This document shows positions 25,459 to 34,351 of a stretch of 61,707 nt of DNA, piece after piece. The translations under genes and the position numbers were made by a program. The DNA comes from Deltaproteobacteria bacterium RBG_16_64_85 (GTDB lineage Bacteria; Desulfobacterota; Deferrimicrobia; Deferrimicrobiales; Deferrimicrobiaceae). Where the stretch lies: positions 1 through 61,707 of the forward strand of contig MGQW01000019.1 in the NCBI GenBank assembly GCA_001798885.1, read 5' to 3'. The notes below the pieces were generated by a model. The model was not told where the DNA came from. It was given only the letters and a program-made list of their open reading frames with translations, and searched no databases. The number at the start of each line of letters is the position of its first letter. Position 1 is the first letter of the stretch.

Positions 25459-26411
25459 AAGGGGCCCTCTCCGGGTTCCGCGGGAAGTTCCGTCTCCCGC
25501 GCAGGCTCCGGGTGACGACCGAAGGAAAGGGATTTCTGCTCCTCACGCTCGGTGTGGGCGCGGCGGCGATCAACACGGGCAACAACCTCCTCTACATCGC
25601 CCTCAGCATGAACTTGAGTCTCATCATCTTATCGGGGATCCTCTCGGAGTGGTGCATCCGGGGAGTCTCCGTACAGGTCCGGCCCGCCTCGGAAGCCTTC
25701 GCCTCCCGCGAGAGCCTCCTGGCCGTGACGTGCTCCGCGGCAGGGAAGCGCTTTCCCGCGATGTCGCTCACGGTGGGCCTCGCATTCGGGGGAACCCGCC
25801 TGACGGCGCGTTTTCCGGAAATATCGGCCGGCGGCTCGGCAACCCGCGTCCTCTCTTTCCGCCCGGAGCGAAGGGGAGCGCTTCCTCCCGTTTCCTGCGC
25901 TGTCTCCACCCTGTTCCCATTCGCCCTGTTCGAAAAGTCGATGGACGCGGCGACGGAAACCTCCTTGCTGGTGTATCCCGCACCTTCCGGCGCGGGGGAG
26001 CCCGAAGCGATCCTGGCCGCCCCCGACCCGTCGGGGGGCGCCGCGCCCGCCGGCAGGCAGGGGACGGCGATCCGCGGAGCCCGCGAGCACCTGCCCGCCG
26101 ATGCCGTCCGGGACATTCACTGGAAGGCGTCCGCGCGGATGGGGAAATGGATGGTCAAGGAACGCGAGCGGGAGGCGGCCCCCGTATCGGACCTGCATCT
26201 CCCCGCGCCCTGCCCTCCCCATGAGTTCGAGCGGCTCGTCTCCCGGGCATGCGATTTTGTCCTCCGGTGCGAGAGGAAGGGAAAGCCGTACCGGCTTTGG
26301 GTCGGCGACCGGCTCGGCGTGGACGCCTCCGGCGGCGGCCGCAGACCACGGGCGTTGACCTTCCTGGCGCTGGTCGAATGCGACGGCACCCTTTCCGGGA
26401 GGGGGACTTGA
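25455..26411 (+). CDS. DUF58-domain protein, partner of MoxR
   Basis: A 318-residue protein. Two hydrophobic segments (about 23-60, including GFLLLTLGVGAAAINTGNNLLYIALSMNL) are followed by a periplasm- or cytosol-facing beta domain. The DUF58 core IRGAREHLPADAVRDIHWKASARMGKWMVKERERE follows, with the conserved HWKASAR motif, and the rest resembles a degenerate von Willebrand A fold. In MoxR-DUF58-transglutaminase operons these proteins form a membrane-linked module whose task is not well defined. The ATG overlaps the moxR TGA. Confidence 0.88.
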   Translation: MKGALSGFRGKFRLPRRLRVTTEGKGFLLLTLGVGAAAINTGNNLLYIALSMNLSLIILSGILSEWCIRGVSVQVRPASEAFASRESLLAVTCSAAGKRFPAMSLTVGLAFGGTRLTARFPEISAGGSATRVLSFRPERRGALPPVSCAVSTLFPFALFEKSMDAATETSLLVYPAPSGAGEPEAILAAPDPSGGAAPAGRQGTAIRGAREHLPADAVRDIHWKASARMGKWMVKEREREAAPVSDLHLPAPCPPHEFERLVSRACDFVLRCERKGKPYRLWVGDRLGVDASGGGRRPRALTFLALVECDGTLSGRGT

Positions 26412-26412
26412 C

Positions 26413-28479
26413 GTGAGCAGCCACCGCCCTCCCGTCTCCCGGGCAGGTTTCCTCTGGTGGATCCTGCGAGCGCAGTGGGTCTGCGGACTGCTCCTCCTGG
26501 CCCTGCTGACGGAGGTGTCCCGCGCGGCGCTCCTGGCCTCCTTCGCCGCCTTCATCGCGGGAGTTTTCCTGGACCGGGCAGGGGCCTCCCGCGAGGGGTT
26601 ACGGCGGCTCACCGTCCCCCTGGTCGCCCTCGCCTTCGCCGCGTCCGGCGCCGACCTCCTCCTGGGAAGCGGCGACCTGCTCTTCTCGGTATCCGTGCTC
26701 GTGCTGGGAATCCAGTCGGTGAAGTTCCTGTTCCCCAAGAACGCGCGCGACGGCTGGCAGCTGTGCACCATCTCCTTCCTCGAATTTCTCGCTGCCGCCG
26801 CAACCACCACGGAAATCCAGTTCGCCGCCTTCGCCTTCCTCTATCTCGGTCTATGCGCGGAAGGGATGTGGGCCCTCCAGATCGGGCAGCGGGAGGAAGA
26901 GGGCGAAACCGCCCGCCCCGTGCGCCCCCGCTTCGCGGCGAAGCTTCTTCTCTTCTCGGCGACGGGAGGGTTCCTGATCACCGCGATCCTCTTCGCCGTG
27001 ACTCCCCGGATCGGGATCGGGCAGATTTTGCGCCGCCTCGGGCGCGCCGAGGGGTTCACCGGTTTCTCCGACACGATCTCCCTCAGGGACGTGACGGGAA
27101 TAAAGGCGGACCGGCGCGTGGTGGCGCGGGTGGAATTCCCGGCGCTGCCTCCGGGAGCTTCCCCGCTTTCCCTCTACCTGCGGGGGGCCGTGTATTCGCG
27201 GTTCGACGGAACGGCGTGGAAACGCCCCTGGGGATCCCGCCTGCGCGTCGTGCGGAGCGGGTTCACCTACCTCGTCGTCCCGGCCCCGCTGGGCGTCCGC
27301 CTCTCGACGGCAGAGATTACCCTGGAGGCGATGGACAACCCTGCCCTGTTCGTATATGGGAGTCCCTTCCTCTTCGAGGGAAGCCTGGGCGAAATCTGGA
27401 TGGAGGAGGAAGGGAACTTCTCCCTGTCGCAGCCGGGTCACACCGCCCTGCGCTATCGCCTGCAGTTTTTCCACGAAGCGCCGCGCAGCCGCATTGCCGG
27501 GTTTCCCCGGGAGCGCGAATATCTGGAGCTGCCGTCCGGGTGGGACGACATCCGCGCGCTGGCCGCTAAGGTCACCGCGGGAGGGAGTTCGGACGCGGAG
27601 CGGGCGGAGCTCGCGCTGCGGCATTTCCGGACCGGCTACCGGTACACGCTCATCGATCCGGCTTTCTCGGTCCGGGAGTTCCTCTTCGCCAAGAGGGCGG
27701 GCTTCTGCGAGCATTACGCCACCGCCCTGGCCCTCCTTCTGCGTGCCTCAGGCGTTCCCGCGCGCGTAGCGGCTGGATACCTGGGCGGGGAATGGAGCGA
27801 CGTCGGGAAATACCTCATCGTCCGGATGTCCGACGCGCATGCATGGACGGAGGCCTGGATCGGAGGCAGGTGGGTGACGCTGGACGCCACGCCGCCGCTC
27901 GGGGAGCACTCCCCCTTCTTCGCCCGGACCGGGAAGGTGGGCATCTACATCGACTGGGCGCGGCAGCGGTGGAACAAGTACGTGGTCGACTATTCCCTGA
28001 AGATGCAGGCGGAAAGCGTGTCGGAAGGATGGGCCGCACTCGGGCGGGCAAAAGCCGACATGCGGCGCGCTTTCTCCGCGGGAGGGGAGGTTCGCCGCCG
28101 GGCGGGCCTGCTGGCCGCCGTCCTCCTCACGCCGCTCCTCCTCGCGATCCTCCTACGGAGAGTTCTCGGCGCTGCGTCACAAAGGGAGTCGTTCGCCGGG
28201 CAGGGCAAGGGAGAGGCACGCCCCCCAAGGCCATACACCCGCCTGCTGCGCCGTCTGGCCGCCCGCGGGTACCGGCGCACGCCGGGGGTCACTCTGGAGG
28301 AGATGCTTCTTCGCGCCGCCGGGCAGAAGCCGGCTCTCGCCGGGGATGCATCCCGGTTCCTTGCGCTCTATCACCGGGACCGCTTCGGCCCATTTCCTCT
28401 TCCCGCCGCCGAATTCCGGGAAGCCGCCCGGCTCGCCGACCGGCTCGGTCGGGAAATCACGCGCCCCGGTGTGAAATAG
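26413..28479 (+). CDS. TgpA-like membrane transglutaminase
   Basis: A 688-residue protein of the TgpA type. It has an N-terminal block of five to six transmembrane helices (about 10-190, DUF3488), a periplasmic transglutaminase-like core, a further membrane helix (LLAAVLLTPLLLAILL, about 563-580) and a C-terminal DUF4129-like tail (PRPYTRLLRRLAARGYRRTPGVTLEEML). The papain-like triad is Cys432 (GFCEHYA), His476 (DAHAWTEAW) and Asp491 (LDATPP). P. aeruginosa TgpA is needed for viability, probably in envelope remodelling; whether this protein crosslinks or hydrolyses is unknown. It starts with GTG one base after the DUF58 stop. Confidence 0.92.
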   Translation: MSSHRPPVSRAGFLWWILRAQWVCGLLLLALLTEVSRAALLASFAAFIAGVFLDRAGASREGLRRLTVPLVALAFAASGADLLLGSGDLLFSVSVLVLGIQSVKFLFPKNARDGWQLCTISFLEFLAAAATTTEIQFAAFAFLYLGLCAEGMWALQIGQREEEGETARPVRPRFAAKLLLFSATGGFLITAILFAVTPRIGIGQILRRLGRAEGFTGFSDTISLRDVTGIKADRRVVARVEFPALPPGASPLSLYLRGAVYSRFDGTAWKRPWGSRLRVVRSGFTYLVVPAPLGVRLSTAEITLEAMDNPALFVYGSPFLFEGSLGEIWMEEEGNFSLSQPGHTALRYRLQFFHEAPRSRIAGFPREREYLELPSGWDDIRALAAKVTAGGSSDAERAELALRHFRTGYRYTLIDPAFSVREFLFAKRAGFCEHYATALALLLRASGVPARVAAGYLGGEWSDVGKYLIVRMSDAHAWTEAWIGGRWVTLDATPPLGEHSPFFARTGKVGIYIDWARQRWNKYVVDYSLKMQAESVSEGWAALGRAKADMRRAFSAGGEVRRRAGLLAAVLLTPLLLAILLRRVLGAASQRESFAGQGKGEARPPRPYTRLLRRLAARGYRRTPGVTLEEMLLRAAGQKPALAGDASRFLALYHRDRFGPFPLPAAEFREAARLADRLGREITRPGVK

Positions 28480-28531
28480 TCCCTGCCTTTCCCTTCCCGT
28501 ATACTGCATGGAATAACGGGTCCTGTGCGTT

Positions 28532-28588
28532 CGGAAATCGACCCTTGATTTCCGTCCACAGTACGAACAGGAAACCGACCCATTTCCT
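28532..28588. repeat. Two consecutive similar stem-loops in the comM upstream region
   Basis: CGGAAATC (28532-28539) pairs with GATTTCCG (28547-28554) around a 7-base loop, and AGGAAA (28569-28574) pairs with TTTCCT (28583-28588) around an 8-base loop. Both loops contain CGACCC in the same position, so the two hairpins look like a diverged duplication. They lie in a 226-base stretch (28480-28705) with no recognisable gene, between the transglutaminase and comM. They may be a terminator-like or regulatory RNA structure; no U-tract follows. Confidence 0.45.
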
Positions 28589-28705
28589 CACGCGGCACCT
28601 TTCCCTTTCCTGTCCTGCCCGCGGAGCCGGCACATGGATTGCTCTCTTTCCTCTCCGAAACGGCCGTGGTCCAGATCCTGCCCGACAGCCAGGGAGGTCT
28701 CCCGC

Positions 28706-30261
28706 ATGCTCGTCCGCGTCCACGCCTCCACTATGCTGGGGATCGAGGCCATTCCCGTCGAGGTGGAAACCGACATCTCCCAGGGACTTCCTTCCTACAC
28801 CGTCGTGGGCCTGCCGGGAGGCCCCGTGCGGGAGAGCGGAGACCGGATCCGCATCGCCATCCGCAACTCCGGCTTCCCCTTCCCCGGAAGGAAAGTGACC
28901 ATCAACCTCGCACCCGCCGACATCCGGAAGGACGGGGCGCTCCTCGACCTGCCCATCGCCCTTTCCATCCTCTGCGCCGAAGGTGCCCTTCCGTCAGACG
29001 CCCTCCGGGATCACCTGGTTGCCGGGGAAGTTTCGCTGGACGGCTCCCTCAAACCGGTCCGTGGAGTGCTTTCCCAGAGCCTCCTGGCAAGACGGCTCGG
29101 GCTGGACGGAATCATGATCCCTGCCGCAAACGCGGCCGAAGCGCTCCTGGTCCCGGGCATCGACGTCTTTCCGGCGGCGACGCTGCGCGACCGGTTTCCG
29201 CCCTATCCGGGAATGCGGCCTCTCGCATGGTACCGCAGGGGGACAATTTCTCCGGCCTCGATGAGGCCCCCGCCCCGGACCTGCGGGAGGTCGTCGGACA
29301 GCCGGTTGCCCGGAGGGCCCTGGAGATCGCGGCGGCGGGATGCCATGCGCTGCTGCTCATCGGCCCCCCGGGGTGCGGAAAAACGATGCTCGCCGAACGG
29401 ATCCCGGGCATCCTGCCCGGCTTCGAAGAGGGGGAGGCGCTGGAGACGGCGCAGGTGTACAGCGCGGCAGCCGAGCCTCCCTGGCCTCGCCTCATCTCCC
29501 GCAGGCCCTTCCGGACCCCTCACCACACCGTTTCTCCCGCCGGGTTGATCGGCGGCGGGAACCCCCCCCATCCCGGGGAGATCTCCTTCGCCCACGGGGG
29601 CGTCCTCTTCCTGGACGAATTTTCGGAGTTTCGGCGCGAGGCGAGGGAGGCGCTTCGCCAGCCGCTCGAATCGGGAGAAATCCGGATCGCGCGGGCGGGA
29701 AACGTTTTCTGCTTCCCATGCCGCTTCCTGCTAGTGGCGGCGACCAACCCCTGCCCTTGCGGGAACGCCGGCCATCCCCGTCGGATCTGCCGGTGCTCGC
29801 CGCCGCTTCTCTCCCGGTTCGGCCAGAAATTCTCCGGGCCGCTCCTCGACCGGATCGACCTGTCGGTGTCCGTCCTCCCGATGGCAGGGGCGGACTGGTG
29901 CGGGCCCGCCTCGGGAGAGGCGTCCGCTGCAGTGCGCGAACGCGTGAAGCGATGCCGGAACGTCCAGGAAAGGAGATACTCGGGCCGCTTCTGCCGTGCC
30001 AACGGCACGGTGCGCGCCCCGTTTTCCGAGCTGGCCTCCCACCTCTCGCCCGATGCCCGCGCGTTTCTCACCCGGGCCGCCGACCGCCTGAGTTTTTCCG
30101 GCAGGGCACTGGGCAGGGTTTGCCGCGTGGCCCGTACGATCGCGGATCTGTCGGGAGAGAAAACGGTCTCTCTCCCCCACCTCGCGGAAGCTGTCCAGTA
30201 CCGTCTGCCCGATTTCACGCTCCATGACGAAAGGAAGAAGGACCCCGCGGCTGGGGGCTGA
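28706..30261 (+). pseudogene. comM: ComM/YifB-type Mg-chelatase-like ATPase, split by a -1-base frameshift
   Basis: The N-terminal ChlI-like domain is read from ATG 28706 (after GGGAGGT): MLVRVHASTMLGIEAIPVEV, GLPSYTVVGLPGGPVRESGDR, KVTINLAPADIRKDGALLDLPIAL. From about 29245 homology continues in another frame: GDNFSGLDEAPAPDLREVVGQ, Walker A LLLIGPPGCGKTMLAERIPG, GGVLFLDEFSEF and the cysteine-bearing NPCPCGNAGHPRRICRC, ending at 30261. The frames join if one G is added to the run of five G at 29238-29242. ComM promotes branch migration during integration of transforming DNA. Both halves look unworn, so the break is recent, a sequencing error, or bypassed. As written, the first frame continues to 29548 in unrelated sequence. 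Confidence 0.88.
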
Positions 30262-30344
30262 ATCAAACGATTGCAGTGCCTGGAGGCAAAGCCGATTGCG
30301 GCGAAGCGGACGCAGGAGCCGATCGCGGAAGGCGCCTCCTGAGC

Positions 30345-31340
30345 CTACAGTCGGTCGGCGATGTCCCAGAAGACTTTCTCGACGTAGTTGCGGAAGCCGT
30401 GGATGAAGGCGCACCGGCGGTTGAAGCGCGCGAGGGAGCCGCAGAGATACAGGCCCGGGACGGTGGATTCCCCCACTCCGGAGATCACCGGGTAGCCGTC
30501 CGTGTCTTTCTGTATTTCTCCCCCCTCTATGGGGATCCACTTCGGGCGGTAGCCCGTCGCGCAGAGGATCCAGTCGAACTCCCGCTCGTCCCCCGACCGG
30601 AAGCGCACCCGGCGGTACGCGACGGACAGGGCGGGATCGGCCTCCCGGAGATGGATGATCCCGAACCGGATCAGTTCCTTGAGGACGCTTTCCGAGGATC
30701 CCCGGATGTGCTCCAGTTCCCCCGTCTCGCTGAAGAAGCGCAACGGCCCGCGGGTGCACAGCGTCACCCTGGCCGTACCGGCCAGCTCGATCGCGATCTC
30801 CGCCGCGGAGTTCCCGCCGCCGATGATCAGGACGCGCTTCCCCGCGTAGGCCATGCAGTGGACGAAATCGCAGGAATGGACCACGTGGGAATTGAGCGGG
30901 ATGCCCGGAATGTCGGGAAAGGCGGGGGACGTGGAGGCGCCCGACGCCAGCACGAGGAAGCGGCAGAAACTCTCCCCCGCTGTGGTCGAGACACGGAATC
31001 CCCCGGGCGCCGCGACCACCTTCGTCGCAGCAACGTTTTCCCCGATGCGGAGCGCGTGTTCCCGGGAAAACGCCTCGACGTAGCAGAGAAAATCCTCGCG
31101 GGTGGGAAACGGCTTCCGCACGCCGGGCAACGTCCATAGGGGGTGCTGGAGCGTGAGCGAGGTCCAGTCGGTCCCCGGCACCGAGGGGGACAGGAGCACC
31201 ATGCCCGGCCGCATCGCCCGCCACGCCTGCGCCACCTTCCCCCGCTCCAGGACGTGGTAATCGATCCCGTCCTCCTGGAAATGGTGCGCCAGCAGCAGCC
31301 CGGCGGGTCCCCCTCCGACGATCAGGACGTCCCTCTTCAT
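30345..31340 (-). CDS. FAD/NAD(P)-dependent oxidoreductase (flavin monooxygenase/thioredoxin-reductase-like)
   Basis: A 331-residue flavoprotein. The FAD-binding Rossmann motif VLIVGGGPAGLLLAHHF is at 5-21, and a second dinucleotide fold RVLIIGGGNSAAEIAIELAG near 170 binds NAD(P)H. ATGYRPKW (about 265) is the usual distal FAD motif, and GVGESTVPGLYLCGSLAR closes the FAD site. No redox-active CxxC is present, so it is not a thioredoxin reductase; it resembles YpdA/CzcO-type and flavin monooxygenase-like proteins. The substrate is unknown. It is transcribed toward comM and stands alone; its start lies close to the divergent rplU promoter region. Confidence 0.85.
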   Translation of the reverse strand: MKRDVLIVGGGPAGLLLAHHFQEDGIDYHVLERGKVAQAWRAMRPGMVLLSPSVPGTDWTSLTLQHPLWTLPGVRKPFPTREDFLCYVEAFSREHALRIGENVAATKVVAAPGGFRVSTTAGESFCRFLVLASGASTSPAFPDIPGIPLNSHVVHSCDFVHCMAYAGKRVLIIGGGNSAAEIAIELAGTARVTLCTRGPLRFFSETGELEHIRGSSESVLKELIRFGIIHLREADPALSVAYRRVRFRSGDEREFDWILCATGYRPKWIPIEGGEIQKDTDGYPVISGVGESTVPGLYLCGSLARFNRRCAFIHGFRNYVEKVFWDIADRL

Positions 31341-31412
31341 GAAAGTAGGCGACCTTCCCCCTTGCGCTCAAGGATGGATCTAAATATACCACCAGGAGCG
31401 GCAATTTCGGAG

Positions 31413-31441
31413 TTGACAGACCATCTGCAGTCTTTTACATT
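31413..31441 (+). promoter_or_regulatory. Promoter of the rplU-rpmA-obgE-proBA operon
   Basis: TTGACA (31413-31418) and TACATT (31436-31441) are separated by exactly 17 bases. The -35 is perfect and the -10 matches four of six positions. It stands 37 bases before the rplU ATG. No ribosomal-protein leader structure was recognised. Confidence 0.6.
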
Positions 31442-31477
31442 GAATAATTCCGGTTGCGGAAGGACGGGGGTACCATC

Positions 31478-31792
31478 ATGTATGCCGTGGTCCGGTCCGG
31501 CGGGAAGCAGTTGCGGGTTTCCCCCGGTGACATCGTAAACGTGGAGAAGCTCCCGGTCGAGGCCGGAAGTACCGTGGAACTCACGGACGTGCTGCTCGTT
31601 TCCTCCGAAGGCGGCACGACCATTGGAACTCCGACCGTCCCGAACGCGAAGGTCGTCTGCAGGGCGCTCGGCGAGGGAAAGGCGAAGAAGATCGTCATCT
31701 ACAAGTACAAGCGGCGAAAAGGGTTCGCAAAGAAGCAGGGGCATCGCCAACCCTTCACCAGGCTCTCCATCCAGGAGATCCGGGTGGGGTAA
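31478..31792 (+). CDS. rplU: 50S ribosomal protein L21
   Basis: A 104-residue ribosomal protein. Diagnostic sequence is MYAVVRSGGKQLRVSPGDIVNVEKL at the start, VVCRALGEGKAKKIVIYKYKRRKGFAKKQGHRQPFTRLSIQEI at the end, including the basic KYKRRKG.KK.GHRQ 23S-binding loop. The ATG at 31478 gives the standard N-terminus; the frame opens earlier at 31454. It leads rpmA (29 bases later) and obgE, the canonical order. Confidence 0.97.
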   Translation: MYAVVRSGGKQLRVSPGDIVNVEKLPVEAGSTVELTDVLLVSSEGGTTIGTPTVPNAKVVCRALGEGKAKKIVIYKYKRRKGFAKKQGHRQPFTRLSIQEIRVG

Positions 31793-31821
31793 CCTCCCCT
31801 CCTGCGGGAAGGTCATAGGAT

Positions 31822-32079
31822 ATGGCGCATAAAAAAGGGGTCGGCAGTTCCCGGAACGGGCGCGACAGCCAGAGCAAGCGGCTCGGCGTGAAGCGCTTCG
31901 GCGGGCAGTACGTCACCGCCGGATCGATCATCGTGAGACAGCGGGGGACGCCCGTCCATCCAGGGACCAACGTGGGGATGGGCAAGGACCACACCCTGTT
32001 CGCCCTGATCGACGGCACGGTGCAGTTTAACCGGTTCGGCAAGGACCGGAAGAGGGTGTCCGTCCTCGCCCTTTCGTAA
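31822..32079 (+). CDS. rpmA: 50S ribosomal protein L27
   Basis: An 85-residue ribosomal protein at the peptidyl-transferase centre. It starts [31 protein letters not shown] and continues [28 protein letters not shown], all family-standard. There is no N-terminal cleaved extension of the Firmicute type. It lies between rplU and obgE. Confidence 0.98.
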   Translation: MAHKKGVGSSRNGRDSQSKRLGVKRFGGQYVTAGSIIVRQRGTPVHPGTNVGMGKDHTLFALIDGTVQFNRFGKDRKRVSVLALS

Positions 32080-32093
32080 TCCCACCCCCCTTC

Positions 32094-33104
32094 ATGCCCT
32101 TCATAGATGAAGCCGCCATCACCGTCCGCTCGGGGGACGGCGGCCGGGGATGCTTGAGCTTTCGCCGGGAGAAGTTCGTCCCCAGGGGCGGGCCCGACGG
32201 CGGCAACGGTGGCAACGGGGGAAGCGTCCTTCTCCAGGTCAGCCCCCACCTCTCCACCCTCCTCGATTTCCGATACCGGAAGATCTTCAAGGCCAAGCGG
32301 GGCCAGCACGGCATGGGGAAAAACAGGTACGGGAAGAACGCCCCCGACCTGGTCATCGCCGTCCCGCCGGGGACGATCGTCCGCGACGAGGAAACCGGGG
32401 AAGTCCTTGCCGACCTCACGAAAGAGGGGGACGCCTTCGTCGCGGCTGCCGGAGCGCGCGGGGGGCGAGGAAACTCCGCTTTTGCATCGGCCACCAACCA
32501 GGCGCCGGACCGCGCGGATCCCGGCAGGCCCGGCGTGGAACGCCGGCTGCACCTTACGCTCAAGCTGATCGCGCACATCGGGCTGGTCGGGCTGCCCAAC
32601 GCCGGGAAATCGACCCTCCTGTCCAGGATCTCCCGGGCAAGGCCCAAGATCGCCGATTACCCGTTCACGACCCTTTCTCCGGTTCTGGGAGTCGTCTCGC
32701 ACCGGGACGAGGAGTTCGTCGTGGCGGACCTGCCCGGGCTGATCGAAGGGGCCCATCGCGGGGCGGGACTGGGTCATCGCTTCCTGAAGCACGCCGAGCG
32801 TACCGAAGGTCTCGTACATGTGGTCGACGCCTCCCACCCCGTCGAGAGGATCGTTGAGGCAACCCACACCGTACGGGAAGAGATGGAGAAGTTCCTGCCG
32901 GAACTGGCGGGCAGGCAGACGATCCTCGCATTCAACAAGATGGACCTCCCCGGCGCGCGGGAATCCGCCGAAAAAGCCCTTGCACGGTTGAATTTCCCGG
33001 TTGCGAGCGTCTATTATATTTCCGCCGCCACCGGCGAAGGGATCGCGACCCTCCTCGACGGCATGTTGACGTTCCGGAAGAAGAGAGCACCCGATGCTAC
33101 CTGA
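32094..33104 (+). CDS. obgE: GTPase ObgE/CgtA
   Basis: A 336-residue ribosome-assembly GTPase. The glycine-rich Obg fold fills residues 1-158 (FRREKFVPRGGPDGGNGGNGGSV). The G domain has G1 GLPNAGKST near 165, the switch PFTTLSPVLG, G3 DLPGLIEGAHRGAGLG, G4 FNKMD and G5 SAATGEG. The optional C-terminal OCT domain is absent, as in many proteobacterial homologs. Its last 11 bases overlap the proB start, so proB is translationally coupled. Confidence 0.97.
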   Translation: MPFIDEAAITVRSGDGGRGCLSFRREKFVPRGGPDGGNGGNGGSVLLQVSPHLSTLLDFRYRKIFKAKRGQHGMGKNRYGKNAPDLVIAVPPGTIVRDEETGEVLADLTKEGDAFVAAAGARGGRGNSAFASATNQAPDRADPGRPGVERRLHLTLKLIAHIGLVGLPNAGKSTLLSRISRARPKIADYPFTTLSPVLGVVSHRDEEFVVADLPGLIEGAHRGAGLGHRFLKHAERTEGLVHVVDASHPVERIVEATHTVREEMEKFLPELAGRQTILAFNKMDLPGARESAEKALARLNFPVASVYYISAATGEGIATLLDGMLTFRKKRAPDAT

Positions 33105-34302
33105 CATTGCAGAACAGCGAGCGGCTTTCCTTCGTTCCCGAAAGATCCGCCGGATCATCGTGAAGCTGGGCAGCGGCACGCTGACCGACGCGTCGCTGGG
33201 CCTGCGCGAGCCGACGATCCGCTCCCTCGCGGCCCAGGTCGCAAGGATCCGGGAGTCCCGCGGCATCGACGTCGTGGTGGTCACCTCGGGAGCCATCGCC
33301 GCCGGCAGAAAGAAATTGGGCATGGCGGACCGCCCCCGCACGATCGCCCTCAAGCAGGCTGCCGCCGCCGTGGGACAGACAACGCTGATGCGGGCGTACG
33401 AGCGGGCGTTCGAGAAACGGGGATTGAAGGTCGGGCAGCTCCTCCTCACGCACGAGGACTTCGAAAACCGGGAGCGCTACCTCAACGCGAAGAACACGCT
33501 GGAGACCCTGCTCTCCCGAGGCATCGTTCCGATCATCAACGAGAACGACACGGTGGCCACCGAGGAGATCCGGCTCGGAGACAACGATCACCTGGCGGCG
33601 CTGGTGACGCAGCTGATGGGAGCGGACCTGCTGCTCCTACTGACCGACAGCGACGGGCTGTACACGCGGGATCCCCACCGCTTCCCTGATGCGAAGCGGA
33701 TCCCGCTCCTTGCGAAGATCGACGACGACATCCTCCGGTCCACCGGGGTGAGAGGCGGGTCGGTGGGGACCGGAGGGATGGGATCCAAGCTCCTTGCCGC
33801 CCGGGTCGTGACCTCCTGGGGAACCCCGGTAGTCATCGCCGACGGCTTGTCGCGGCGCTCCATCCTGGACGTCCTCGACGGGAAAGAGGCCGGCACCCTG
33901 ATCCTCCCCCGGGGGGAGGCCAAGGCGCGCAGCCGGAAGCTGTGGATCGCCCACGCCCTGCAGCCGCATGGAATGATCGCGGTCGACGACGGGGCGAAGA
34001 AGGTTCTCCTGGAGGGGGGAAAGAGCCTCCTGCCGGCGGGGATCCTTGGCGTTTCGGGGTCTTTTCAGAGGGGCGACGCGGTGTCCATCGGCGACCGCAG
34101 GGGGCGCGTCTTCGCCCGGGGGATCACCTCCTGGTCCAGCGAGCAGGTGACGAAGGGAATGGGCCGGAAGAGCGCGGAAGTCCGGGCGATCCTGGGGGAA
34201 GAACCCCCTGCCGAGGTGGTCCATCGCGACAACCTGACGATCCTGGCGGCGATGGGCGGGGATACTCCTCAACGCGCTGGACGGGGACACTCCTCAACAT
34301 GA
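33094..34302 (+). CDS. proB: Glutamate 5-kinase
   Basis: A 402-residue enzyme for the first step of proline synthesis. The kinase domain opens IRRIIVKLGSGTLTD, then VVVVTSGAIAAGRKKLG, PIINENDTVATEEI.LGDNDHLAALV, LLLLTDSDGLYTRDP and GVGTGGMGSKL-like sequence (GGSVGTGGMGSKLLAA). A PUA domain follows from about 290. The family usually ends near EVVHRDNLTIL; here the frame runs a further 15 residues or so (GGDTPQRAGRGHSST) into a REP-like element that supplies the stop codon, so the tail is probably not functional. Confidence 0.95.
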   Translation: MLPDIAEQRAAFLRSRKIRRIIVKLGSGTLTDASLGLREPTIRSLAAQVARIRESRGIDVVVVTSGAIAAGRKKLGMADRPRTIALKQAAAAVGQTTLMRAYERAFEKRGLKVGQLLLTHEDFENRERYLNAKNTLETLLSRGIVPIINENDTVATEEIRLGDNDHLAALVTQLMGADLLLLLTDSDGLYTRDPHRFPDAKRIPLLAKIDDDILRSTGVRGGSVGTGGMGSKLLAARVVTSWGTPVVIADGLSRRSILDVLDGKEAGTLILPRGEAKARSRKLWIAHALQPHGMIAVDDGAKKVLLEGGKSLLPAGILGVSGSFQRGDAVSIGDRRGRVFARGITSWSSEQVTKGMGRKSAEVRAILGEEPPAEVVHRDNLTILAAMGGDTPQRAGRGHSST

Positions 34303-34339
34303 GACTTGAAATAGGAATGTCCCCCCCGAGAATGTCCCC
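34258..34339. repeat. REP-like palindromic element, copy 2 (proB-proA junction)
   Basis: GGGGATACTCCTCAAC (34258-34273) and GGGGACACTCCTCAAC (34283-34298) form a direct repeat. AGGAATGTCCCC (34313-34324) and GAATGTCCCC (34330-34339) form a second, inverted set; GGGGACACTCCT and the reverse complement of AGGAATGTCCCC agree at 11 of 12 positions. The element overlaps the 3' end of proB and ends 12 bases before the proA ATG. It resembles copy 1 at 1414-1473. Confidence 0.65.
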
Positions 34340-34351
34340 GGAGGGCGGAAG

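Noticed and set aside
28634-28705. Upstream ATG extending comM
   Set aside because: The added residues are low-complexity, and the ATG at 28706 has a strong ribosome site and matches the family N-terminus.
30262-30344. Intrinsic terminator between comM and the flavoprotein gene
   Set aside because: CAGGAG/CTCCTG symmetry exists, but there is a 17-base gap and no T-run.
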